64,000 bases of DNA from assembly GCA_029204045.2 (NCBI GenBank), contig JAQNDB010000241.1:1-64000 (forward strand), in the 5' to 3' direction. The DNA comes from Tillandsia leiboldiana. Its lineage: Eukaryota; Streptophyta; Magnoliopsida; Poales; Bromeliaceae. The notes beneath the pieces were generated by a model. The model did no database searches and was not told the origin of the DNA. It worked only from the letters and a program-made list of their open reading frames with translations. A program made the translations under genes and the position numbers. Of the stretch, positions 35,502-44,876 are shown in pieces (position 1 is the stretch's first letter; each line of letters opens with the position of its first letter).

Positions 35502-36344
35502 TACTTTCTTGAATTGCAAGTGAAACAAAATGGTGAAGGCATCCATCTGTGTCAATCCAAGTATGCAAAGGAGTTGGTAAAGAAATTCGGATTAGAAGAT
35601 TCTAAAGATTTTCCTACTCCTATGGGAACTAGCAATAAGGGATTAGGAAGTGAATCTCTTAGTGAGAATGTAGACGAGAAACTTTATCGCAGCATGATTG
35701 GAAGTCTACTTTACCTCACAGCTGGTCGCCCGGATATATCCTTTAGCGTTGGGATTTGCGCGAGATATCAATCAGCACCAAAGGAGGTTCACCTGAAAGC
35801 GGTGAAACGGATCATCCGGTACATCAAAGGAACCATTAATTTCGGAATTTGGTATCCTATGGGAACAAGTCTAGATATTATTGGATACTCAGATGCCGAT
35901 TGGGCAGGATCTGTGGATGATCGGAAAAGTACGAGTGGTGCATGTTTTTATCTTGGCCATTGTCTTGTTGCATGGCATAGTAAAAAGCAAAACTGCATTG
36001 CACTCTCGACTGCCAAAGCGGAATATATCTCAGCGGGTAGTTGTTCAACTCAACTCATTTGGATGAAAAGCGCGTTGAGCGACTTCCAGATTTTAGCAAC
36101 TTCGGTAACTGTTTTATGTGACAACACTAGTGCTATAAATATTTCAAAAAACCCTGTGTTGCACTCTAGAACAAAACACATTGAACTTAGATATCATTTT
36201 CTTAGAGAGCTAGTTGAATCAAATATTCTTCAAATTTCCTACATTTCAACTGAAGATCAATTAGCTGACTTTTTAACAAAACCTTTGGATCAAAAACGTT
36301 TTATTCATTTGCGTAAAGCAATTGGAATGCTTTCCTTGAAATAA
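35502..36344 (+). pseudogene. SIRE-1 pol 3' fragment: RT thumb/connection and RNase H
   Basis: The reading frame is open from the LARD-L junction to TAA at 36342-36344. It starts in the FLGLQVKQ block of copia RT (here FLELQVKQ), continues through the LYLTAGRPDISFSVGICARY connection, and has RNase H motifs YSDADWAGSVDDRKSTSG, the LSTAKAEY block and ALSTAK. Compared with SIRE-2 (49920-50763) it is highly similar, with one extra codon at about 36043 (SCSTQL against SCTQL). Without the upstream part it cannot make a working enzyme. The break is an insertion, not decay. Confidence 0.93.
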
Positions 36345-37274
36345 CCTCTTTTTGAAACTTTTGTTTAGGTTAGGTTTTGTTTTTGTATTTTTGTTCATTA
36401 TCTATGCTTAGACAGAACATTAATTGAGCATTAGTTTTGATTGACTTTAACTGCATCCTTTTATATATTTAGAAATCTATTATGCTTTAGATGTCATAAT
36501 ATTTCATTTGATGCAATGATCATTTATGTCAATTAACTCATCTTTGTTTTGATCAAAGTCAATTTCTCTCTCGATGATCTCTTGGTATAGTTTTTATCTT
36601 ATTTAACTGTTTAGTCGAGTATGAAATCGAGATCAATATTTGGCTGAATACTTTATATCTTAAATAATTGATAGCCAATTGAGGGGGAGTCAAAGAAAAA
36701 GTATTATGCTCAAAAGATGTGGAAAGAGTTACATCCCAATGAGGAGTTTGAAAACTACCACCACATGGAGGAAAGAGCTACCACCTCGGTCGTCCGAGTA
36801 CTGTGTGCATCTACCACATGTATACCAAGCAAGGTTTTTCAAGTTTGATTAAATAAAATGCATGTTGAAATACTTGACTCTGTCAAAATTTCAAGGTTGA
36901 TATAAGGTGGGAATTTTAATGAAAGATGCTCAAAGAGCCACTCTCTTCAATAAATTGACTAGATATATTATCTAACTTATCTGGGATTTCAGACATCTAT
37001 TGATCTTTGTATTTCTTTTTCTTTACCGAATTGATGATTTGATAAAGGCATTACTCATAAGATCAAGTTAGATGTAATTGAAGTTGTTCAACTTTAAGGA
37101 ATTTAATTTTTATAAATTTTCGTTTCATTTGTTGGATGTTATTGATAGATTTGGCATAATCTATTTCTTGTTGTATGAAACGATGATTTTCATTTAAAGT
37201 TGATACACAAAAGTGCTTACAATCTTTTTCTGGTTTTTCTAGAATTTCTCTGAAATTTTCTAAAGAAAAAGTTG
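36345..37274 (+). other. Non-coding spacer between pol and the env-like promoter module
   Basis: AT-rich sequence with no usable reading frame, closely matched by 50767-51700 in SIRE-2. It contains a conserved purine tract, GAGGGGGAG followed by a caaagaaaaag stretch (36681-36700), like the one at 51105-51125. This is one of three G5-containing purine tracts downstream of pol. Confidence 0.8.
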
Positions 37275-37281
37275 GAGCCGA

Positions 37282-37450
37282 TCCGGATTGGACCTGCCGA
37301 TCCGGATCCCGAACGCAGATATGCTTCTGCGGGCAGACGATCCGGATTGGACTTGCCGATCCGGATCCCGAACGCAGATTTTCTCTGCGGGTAGACGATC
37401 CGGATCGTAATCACGAACTAATCCGGATCGCGGCTAGGGTTTTATATAGA
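37282..37450 (+). promoter_or_regulatory. Promoter-like module before env-like gene, SIRE-1: six TCCGGA sites plus TATA
   Basis: TCCGGA cores at 37282, 37301, 37341, 37360, 37399 and 37422 form three pairs (19, 19 and 23 bp apart) with a 58-59-bp pair period. Most are extended to GATCCGGATC or CGATCCGGATT. A TTTTATATAG box follows at about 37440-37449. The same arrangement, array then TATA, forms the promoter of this element's LTR (40980-41334). That it acts as a second promoter is inferred. Confidence 0.65.
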
Positions 37451-37564
37451 ACAAAAGGGTTTTTATTTCTTTTACTCCAATCTTTTGTTCCAAAGTTTCC
37501 AGAGCTTCTCTCTCTAGAATTCATCCATCTTGGAAGCTTTCAAACTCAAGTTCTTCGATTCCAA

Positions 37565-38528
37565 GTAAGTTTTATTGATCAAAATCTCGGTTTTTCACAG
37601 TTTTTCATATTCTTCCTCAAAACGTGATGAAATTCTTGTATCTATTTCGTTTGTGGATGGTTTTTGATCAAATTTCTTTTGAAATAAGAACTCTGGGTAG
37701 ATTAGTTTTGATTATGTGACGCCCCACTTCCCAGGGGGTCACCCATCCTAGAACTACTCTAGCTCTAGCACGCTTAACTCTCATGTTCCTCTTGGATCTT
37801 GCTACCATCCAAAATGCTATAGCCGGGTTAGAGATTTAGTCCTATTATATCATTTATATATAAGACTAATCCAAATTCCGGGGGTGTCACATTCTTCCCC
37901 CCTTTAAGCCCTGACGTCCACGTCAGGCTCAAGCACACTCACAAGCACCAGGCGATGTGAGACTCGTCTCGCTAGCCTTAGCCGATCTTGTAGGGAGCTG
38001 CACTCCACCTACAACGGTCATTAGTCGGGGAGCCACACTCTACCCGCTATATAACCCTGGCTCAGCCGAGACTCATCTCACATTTCCGGCTGGTGAATGT
38101 CTCTGATACCAACTATGACGCCCCACTTCCCAGGGGGTCACCCATCCTAGAACTACTCTAGCTCTAGCACGCTTAACTCTCATGTTCCTCTTGGATCTTG
38201 CTACCATCCAAAATGCTATAGCCGGGTTAGAGATTTAGTCCTATTATATCATTTATATATAAGACTAATCCAAATTCCGGGGGTGTCACAGATTATATGC
38301 TAGGTATTCTCAAGATAAACGAATTTTTGGCCTTCGATTTCAAAAATTTCGGTTTTAGGGCATATAATGGGAATTTTTAAAAATCATGCGATTGATCTAT
38401 TTTTAAAATTCTTTTTGCAAAACTAATTTGATTCTTAGTCTCTCTACACGATAATGATTGTTTGGGTACAATTTTTCTAATTTTTGAAAATTAACAATTT
38501 TTTCGTGTTCTTGAGGTGTTGCTCACAG
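37565..38528 (+). other. Putative 5'-UTR intron of the env-like gene, SIRE-1
   Basis: Donor-like CAA|GTAAGT at 37565 and acceptor-like GCTCACAG ending at 38528, with T-rich sequence between, 29 bp upstream of the ATG. Removing the TRIM and its TSD leaves about 383 bp. The SIRE-2 counterpart is 384 bp (51929-52312) with donor GTGAGT. Splicing itself is inferred. Confidence 0.5.
37715..38290 (-). mobile_element. TRIM-1: complete 576-bp miniature LTR retrotransposon
   Basis: Two 177-bp LTRs (37715-37891 and 38114-38290) differ at one base (position 2, TG against TA). On the minus strand the element reads LTR, TGGTATCAGAGA primer site (38100-38111), 222 bp of internal DNA, the polypurine tract AAAGGGGGGAAGAA (37892-37905), LTR. 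TSD GATTA is at 37710-37714 and 38291-38295. The uninterrupted site is seen in SIRE-2 (gattatatgc near 52075). It has no coding capacity. Confidence 0.95.
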
Positions 38529-38556
38529 GATTTCTTTTCACAAGAAACCAATAGCA

Positions 38557-40002
38557 ATGGTGATCACGTGGATCATTTTTCTTCTGGCTGCTTTGGTACA
38601 TACGAGAGACACTGTCAAGCCCAAGAGGGCTAAGAAAGCGAAGAAAGCTAAAGATGATTCCGATACAGAATCTGAAACAGAATCAATTGATTGGGATGAG
38701 CTTCAAGTTGAAGCAACAACTGTTCCCACTGCTTCAAAGGGAAAAGCGCCTGCCGAGACATCAAAGGCTCCTCCTACTGCTGCTGAAAAGGGCAAAGCTC
38801 CAATGGAAGAAACTTCTGGGAAGACAAGAAGAAAAAGTGTTGCTCGCAAAAGAGGGAGTGCTCGAGGAATTTCCATTGAGCAACCAGTTGATAGCCAAGC
38901 ACCTCCACAAGACTTTATCAGCTCTGCTAGGATAAAGGACTTTGAAAACAGGGAATGCATTGGCGAAAGGCATGTTAATGTCAAAGCCTTGAAGGAAAGA
39001 TCTCCGGCATTTGGGACTCTGTATGACCAGACAGGTTTTGCTCCCATTTGCGATTTCCCCGAGACCACTGGGTATTGTCTTCACTCAGTGAGGATGTTCT
39101 ATCAAAATGCTTGCTATCTAGTTGATCAGGAGAGCGGGCGTCGAGACTTTCAAACATTGGTCAAGAATGTTAAGATTAAAGTAACGCCTCAACTGATTGG
39201 AGAGGTATTAGGGATGAAGGCCCGAGCTGATGGCGCTCATTATCTAAAGAATCAAATCTTCAACACCAACTCCTGGAGAGTGGTAGTTGATGGCATCTGT
39301 CTTCCAGATACTCGGTCGACAGGAAACTCAATCTTTTCAAAAGAGCTACGACCTGAGTATCGCTTCTTAAACTTCATTATTTGCTATAACGTCCTTCCAA
39401 ATATGAACACGAAGGTTCTTCGGTGGAATAGGATGTTATTCCTTTATCTTCTTGGAAACCCCACAGCAGCAATGGGAGCAAACTTAAACATCCCTTACAT
39501 CATCTGGGCGAGGATGGCTCGCTATGTGGAACATGCTCACCCTTCAGAGAGACTACCTTATCCAACGATCATCATGCGCATTCTTCGCAAATTTAAAGCT
39601 GACACAAATGCGAGTTCCTACATGCACAGTTTAGGAACGATCAATGAAACAACAATTGTAAAGTCTCTCTCGACAAAGCAAGACGAGCCCATATTACCTC
39701 CTCACCGACAACGAGCACAACAACAACAAGCGGCAACCTCTGCACCGGTAGCAACTCCTCCAGTCCAACCAGCACATGCAGCACAACAAGCACCTCCATC
39801 AACTTCTGATGATGATGCATCAGTTACCTCAATCTATAAAGAACAGCAAAGGCTCTCCAACGAGCAAGAACGTATATCAAATGAACTTATTGAGGTAAAG
39901 GAAGAAATAAAGAAGGTCGACAAGAATCAGTCATCAATGAACAAGCGATTGAAGAAAATCTTCGAAATTCTCGGCTGTATCAGTTCAGATGAGTCTGAAT
40001 AA
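38557..40002 (+). CDS. Env-like protein of SIRE-1
   Basis: 481 codons, uninterrupted. This is the third gene of Sirevirus elements; its role is unknown, and the name reflects position and layout rather than shown function. Visible parts: a short hydrophobic N-terminus (WIIFLLAALV, residues 5-14), a Lys-rich stretch (KPKRAKKAKKAK), an acidic Ser/Glu segment, a basic segment (~85-105), a folded central region (~115-350) resembling the putative plant transposon-protein domain often called envelope-like, a Gln/Pro/Ala-rich linker (~385-425), a C-terminal coiled coil (EQQRLSNEQERISNELIEVK onward) and an acidic tail. The ATG at 38557 is supported by alignment with the SIRE-2 gene and by the acceptor-like AG 29 bp upstream. 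Confidence 0.8.
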   Translation: MVITWIIFLLAALVHTRDTVKPKRAKKAKKAKDDSDTESETESIDWDELQVEATTVPTASKGKAPAETSKAPPTAAEKGKAPMEETSGKTRRKSVARKRGSARGISIEQPVDSQAPPQDFISSARIKDFENRECIGERHVNVKALKERSPAFGTLYDQTGFAPICDFPETTGYCLHSVRMFYQNACYLVDQESGRRDFQTLVKNVKIKVTPQLIGEVLGMKARADGAHYLKNQIFNTNSWRVVVDGICLPDTRSTGNSIFSKELRPEYRFLNFIICYNVLPNMNTKVLRWNRMLFLYLLGNPTAAMGANLNIPYIIWARMARYVEHAHPSERLPYPTIIMRILRKFKADTNASSYMHSLGTINETTIVKSLSTKQDEPILPPHRQRAQQQQAATSAPVATPPVQPAHAAQQAPPSTSDDDASVTSIYKEQQRLSNEQERISNELIEVKEEIKKVDKNQSSMNKRLKKIFEILGCISSDESE

Positions 40003-40750
40003 TCCGTATCCTTCTAATTTCTTTTTCTTATGCAGATTTTTAATCCTTCTCTTGTGCAGGTGTTTAAGTTGTAGTTTTTAGTTTTTAGTTCTCAAACCTT
40101 TGGTACTTGAACTGTTAACTAGTCTCTCCATTTTGGTATTTTTTGGCTAACTTTTGTGACAAAAAGGGGGAGAGAGAAGTATAAACAATGATAAACAATG
40201 ATACAATGTTTGTGAGAAAGAAACTTGAAACTAGGGAGACTTGAAACTATGGAGGTAAGTATAACCTCAACTTGAAAGGTAAGTAGAACTTCAACTTTTG
40301 GTTTTCATTTGTGTTTGAATGCATGCCTCGACTAACTATTCGACTAACTATTTGGGCATGTAATATAACTAACAAGTTGATGTTCACTAACATGACATTT
40401 GGATTTTGATTGCATAGAAGATATGTTGGTGTTTTAACTATGATCAATTTACATATCTGAATGTATAAATGTCATGGTAAGTATAAATGAGTATAAACTT
40501 CATCTCTGTATGTGATTTTTGAATGATATAAAATTCTTGAGGTATCTAACGATTTCTTTTGTCAAGAATGATTTCTTTTGCAGAGGGTACAGATGTCTAA
40601 GTCTAGAGTCTGTTTTAGGAGTTTAACTCATGTATTTTATTTTGGATCTCCATTGTAAATTTTTGTTGTATGGTGATAGCAACAAAAATATCTTTTTGAA
40701 TTTTCTTGAGTGGATCTATGTTTTGTCACGAAACCGCCAAAGGGGGAGAT
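40003..40750 (+). other. Non-coding region with polypurine tracts upstream of SIRE-1 3' LTR
   Basis: AT-rich, no gene seen. A 19-base purine run, aaaaagggggagagagaag, is at 40161-40179. The tract next to the LTR, aaagggggaga, ends at about 40748. Both are conserved in SIRE-2 (53031-53050 and 53571-53581). The LTR-proximal one is the expected plus-strand primer. Confidence 0.8.
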
Positions 40751-40979
40751 TGTTACGGAATTTAAGTTGGCGTATTTCGTGAATTCGGTTAAGTCTTGAA
40801 GATTGAAGGTAAAGAAAGTTGGATCATATAACTCAATCTCAAGAAAGAAGAATTCAAAAGGATCAGGTATGTTTAACTTAATATCTTTGGTGATCCGAAT
40901 ACTTCTTATAGTGTAGAAACACTTGGATGGATTTTTAATTGCATAAATATCAAAAACTGGACATGGGACATGTTCAGGA

Positions 40980-41334
40980 TCCGGATCAGACTGTTCAATC
41001 CGGATCCCGAAGGTTGTTCGTTCATACACCAGTTCAATCCGGATCGTAGCCTTCCTTGATCCGGATCCCGAACACTGGGTTTACCTTTTTACTTGAACGA
41101 TCCGGATCAGGCTTTGCAATCCGGATCCCGAATGTTGATGTTTGGTGAACTGTATGAACGATCCGGATCAAGCACTTCGATCCGGATCCCGAACCTTCAT
41201 TTTTCTGGAAATTGTTTTTCTCGCTACTGCAATCCGGATCGCCGATCTCCGATCCGGATCGTCGTCATGAAAAATTCCAGAAAAAGATAGTTTTTGATCA
41301 TTATCTTTTTCCAAGGGTTTCTAACCTATAAATA
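40980..41334 (+). promoter_or_regulatory. SIRE-1 LTR promoter: ten paired TCCGGA sites and TATA box
   Basis: Cores at 40980/40999, 41038/41060, 41101/41120, 41162/41181 and 41233/41253: five pairs, 19-22 bp within a pair, 58-71 bp between pairs. Most are GATCCGGATC or AATCCGGATC, the second member usually followed by CCGAA. TATAAATA is at 41327-41334. Confidence 0.75.
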
Positions 41335-41468
41335 GACCCTATGATTCTTTTTCTAGGGCTAATCCACATAATCGAAAAAGAAGCCGTCATCTTTTATACG
41401 GCCTAAGATCCACATATAGAGAAGAAAGGAAATCATAGATTCTATCTTATGTTTCTTCATCTATATTG

Positions 41469-41566
41469 ATTGATTTGATTCTAGGTTTTCATACTCACAT
41501 TTTGAGTAGAATCAAATCAATGAATACTTAGATGGTATTTCCGATCTATTTCTAATCTAAGTATTC
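41469..41566 (+). other. Two adjacent stem-loops in the SIRE-1 LTR leader
   Basis: Stem 1: ATTGATTTGATTCTA (41469-41483) pairs perfectly with TAGAATCAAATCAAT (41507-41521), 23-nt loop. Stem 2: GAATACTTAGAT (41522-41533) pairs with ATCTAAGTATTC (41555-41566). Stem 1 shows compensated changes in SIRE-2 and SIRE-3. Confidence 0.75.
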
Positions 41567-42088
41567 GGCGGATCATTACCACCCAAAAAAACAACGATTT
41601 ACCCCAAAATCGGCGCGTGGACTCGCGTGGCCTTGTGGATTCAAGGTGCTACCGCTCTCGTGGATTCGGAGCGAGGTACGTTCGTGGATTCGAAGCGTGC
41701 TACTGGGTGAAGACCGTGGATTCGGTTGGACGTCGTGGACTCGACGTTGGACGCCGTGGATTCGGTGTTGGACGCAAATCGTGGATTCGAGAAGCGTCGT
41801 GGAGCGAGCGGAGAAGATCAACTAGGAGTGTATGGAAAAGGTTGAGTCGTCTGTGAGTACGGTATATCACCTTGTACGTGTTTAATTCTAGTGGATTTCA
41901 CCGTGTTATCGGTCCCGTGGTTTTTTACTCCGGTTTGGAGTTTTCCACGTAAAAATCTCTGCGTGTTATTTATTTTTCCGCATTGGGTTTTATATCGCAA
42001 AGATTTTTGAGTGTTTATTGTTTACACCTATTCACCCCCCTCTAGGTGTTTTTTCCCCTATTTAGATCCTATTATATATAACCCGACA

Positions 42089-43887
42089 AATTCATGTGCT
42101 AACTTGGGAGAGAAAATTCCAGAATTTAAAATTGTAAGAAAGATTCTAAGAACTCTTCCTGAAAGATTTCGTTCCAAGGTTACGGCCATTGAAACTATTA
42201 AACACCCGGACGAAATCCGAGTAGAAGAATTAGTTGGTTCATTACAAACTTATGAAATGACATTTCCTACTAACTATTCTTCGGGAAAGGCATCCTCTTC
42301 TAAGTCTTCAGGTTTTGCGTTGAAAACAACAAAAGAAGAAGACGCGGATTCATCCTCCTCAGACGATGACGAGAACCTATCTATGGAGGACTTTGAGAAG
42401 CAGCTTGCTCTCTTGACAAGAAATTTTCGCCGAAACTTTCGAAGGGGTAATTCAAGTAAAACAACATCCTTCGGAAAGTGGAAGAAAGGCAAAGGTTTTT
42501 CAAGCCAAAAGTCAAGAAAGCAAGAAAGTTTTTCAAAGGATAAGAAAAACTCAGAGGGACAAGTCCAATGCTTCAAATGTCGAGGCTACGGCCACATTGC
42601 AACGGAGTGTCCAAATAAGAATCTGGCAAAGAAGAAGGCGATGCAAGCCGTCACCTGCGATGACAACTCAACGTCAAATGAGTCATCCTCCAGTGATGAA
42701 GAAAACAACGCAACGGCATTCCACGCGTCCACATCTTCACCCTTCATGTGCTTAATGGCAAGTACATCCGATTCTTTGTCTAACTCCTCCCATGCTGAAA
42801 AGAATGCCATGGACGATGAATCAAGTAATTCTGAAGGTGAAGATTTTGCTTTTGCCTACCATAAGCTTTTGAGGGATTCAAAGAAACTGGCAAAGCAAAA
42901 CAAGAGTTTGAGAGGGAGATTGCAGGATCTCGAAGAAGAAGCAAAAAGGGCAACTTCTCTCTCAAACGCTCTTGAAGCGGAAAGGGATAATCTGATTAAA
43001 GTAAATGTTTCCTTTCAAGAGTCTAATGAGCATTTCGAGAAGAATTATATAGATATGGTGGATAAAGCAAATTACTTCTTGAAGCTCTACAGCGAGGCTC
43101 GACAGGAAAAAATGGAAATGACAGAGACCATTTTCCAACTCAAGGATGATTTAAAGCAATTTTCTTCTGGAAGGAGTAAGTTGGATAAAATGCTTGGTCT
43201 TGGTCAAACAAATCGATTCGGCCTCGGATACACTCGAACTGGAGACAGTCCTAGTTCGAGTGGGACAGTCTTTGTGCCCCAGTCGGTATCTCCTCCTCCG
43301 ACACCGGAATTTACGACAAACAACGACAACAAGCCTACTTCACCCTTTTTGGGATCGTCAAGCACTAAGGTATGTTTTCGTTGTGGTTTTGTAGGGCACA
43401 TAAGGAGAAATTGCAAGGTGAGAGCGAAACGTTCATCTCAAGCGCCTCTTGCAACAACTACCATAAAGGTGATTCCCCGGAAATCAAAGCAAAACTTTTC
43501 AAAGGAAAAGAGCCTTGATAGTTCACCTCGCAAGACGATGTCAAGCAATCAATCAATCAAGACACTTTCACCAAGGAGAATAACGTCACATTCTTTACCG
43601 ACGCAATCCAAAAAGGTTTGGGTGCGCAAAGGTGAAATCTTTCCTTGTCTTGTCATTCATACTTCTTTGCATGCTTATGACAATTCGTCTTGGTATCTGG
43701 ATAGCGGGTGTTCCCGTCACATGACCGGTGACAAAAACTGTTTTCAAACACTTGAGAAAATCTCCGGAGGACTTGTAGTTTTCGGAGACGGTCGTTCTTC
43801 TAAAATTATTGGAAAAGGAACTATCGCTATTCCAGATGGCCCGGTTTTGAATAATGTGCTATTTGTTGAAGGCCTTAAGACTAACCT
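42089..43887 (+). pseudogene. SIRE-2 gag (C-terminal part) and protease start
   Basis: Open frame from the SIRE-1 junction. It begins inside the UBN2-type capsid domain (EKIPEFKIVRKILRTLPERF), has an acidic Ser-rich linker, a CCHC knuckle CFKCRGYGHIATEC (42569-42610), a long coiled coil (~42880-43170) and a second CCHC knuckle CFRCGFVGHIRRNC (43373-43414). The protease active site WYLDSGCSRHMTG is near 43691-43730. Two knuckles and a long coiled coil fit the extended gag of Sireviruses. The frame runs into the solo LTR; the 121 bases after 43887 read as coding only by chance. Confidence 0.93.
43883..43887. repeat. TSD AACCT, left side of solo LTR
   Basis: AACCT precedes TGTGGTGACC and is repeated at 47902-47906 after GGCGTGACA. 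Confidence 0.93.
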
Positions 43888-44868
43888 TGTGGTGACCCGG
43901 ATCTTTGCAGGGCTTCTACGGTGTGACCAGCAGCTTCTGGAAGCCTACGTGGCATGTCGGCGGTGTTCGCGCGCCAGTTTGGACACAAGAGATGGACTCG
44001 GGGCTTAAAATGGATCTCGTAGGTAATCGGGGGACCCCATCGGATGTTTAGAACAGTTTACGCGAGGAGTGGATATCAAAATTTAGGCTCGGCATGGAAT
44101 TCGGATTAAAAATACTTTCCGGGAGCCTCCGGCAAATTGTAGGATTGGAATTTGGCAAAATGGACGCCGGATTTGGAATCAGCGCGCGAAAACGGTCAAG
44201 ATGGGCTATTTACTTGTATTTTTCGGAGCTTGCTACAGTAATTTTACTGTTCATCGCCGGAACAGTGTTTCCGGCGATCGCCGGCGGCGGCTGGCGGCGG
44301 CGGGCAGCAGCGGAAGGCGGCGGAAGGCGCTCGGGCAGGCGGCGCGCGGCCGCGGGCAGGCGCACAGGGGCGCGTGCAGGCGCGCGGGGGCGCGGTCAGG
44401 TGCGCGGTCCACGCGGCCGTCGTGCACCCGAGGAAGGGACACGTGGCAGGTTCTCACTGGTCGGTGTTGTGGTCTGGGTTCATGGAGCAGGCCGGTGGTG
44501 CACGGTAGACCGGGTGGACACGTGGCGTGAGGTAGTTGGTCCGGTGTTGTGCTCCCGGTCCACGCAATCGGTGGAGTTGTTGTCCGGGGCAGGTGGCCGT
44601 ACGGCGGGGCAGGTGGCCGTACGGGCCCGGGTCAGCCGCGACGTGCGCGGTCCACGGCGCGACGTGCGCGGTGCACGGGTTGCCGGGCCACGTGTCGCGT
44701 CGCCATTTGCGGGCGCAGGTGCACCGGGTGCAGTGGGGCCCGGGGGAGTAGTGGACTGGGCTGTGTGGTGGACCGGGCCGCACTGTGCGCGCCCGAATTC
44801 GGGCGGACCGGACCGGGCGCCCGGAAGTTGGGACAGGATGGGAATTTTCCCAATTGTTTTCTTCAGCC

Positions 44869-44876
44869 TATAAATA
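44869..44876 (+). promoter_or_regulatory. TATA box of the solo LTR
   Basis: TATAAATA followed by a CT-rich leader. A clean TATA box is not obvious in the LARD-L LTR copies at the matching place. It could still start transcripts into SIRE-2 pol. Confidence 0.6.

Larger units (their letters stand above)
35502..42088 (+). mobile_element. SIRE-1: 3' part of a Ty1/copia Sirevirus
   Basis: Contains the end of RT and RNase H, a 2-kb non-coding stretch with a promoter-like module, an env-like gene, polypurine tracts and a complete 1338-bp 3' LTR. Its 5' part lies beyond LARD-L, outside the window. The 3' LTR end (ACCCGACA, 42088) abuts the gag of SIRE-2, so SIRE-1 was inserted there. A TRIM is nested at 37715-38290. 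Confidence 0.9.
40751..42088 (+). mobile_element. SIRE-1 3' LTR
   Basis: 1338 bp, TGTTACGGAA...ACCCGACA. U3 holds ten TCCGGA sites (40980-41258) and a TATAAATA box (41327-41334). The leader downstream holds two stem-loops (41469-41521 and 41522-41566) and repeats of GTGGAYTCG (~41619-41790). It is followed directly by SIRE-2 gag. Confidence 0.95.

Noticed and set aside
43888..44008. Apparent extension of SIRE-2 gag-protease past 43887
   Set aside because: The sequence after 43887 is the start of the solo LTR. The true continuation of the protease-integrase frame is at 47902.
44094..44873. 259-codon frame in the solo LTR
   Set aside because: It falls in the GC-rich U3, ends at the TATA box and has no homologous frame in related LTRs.
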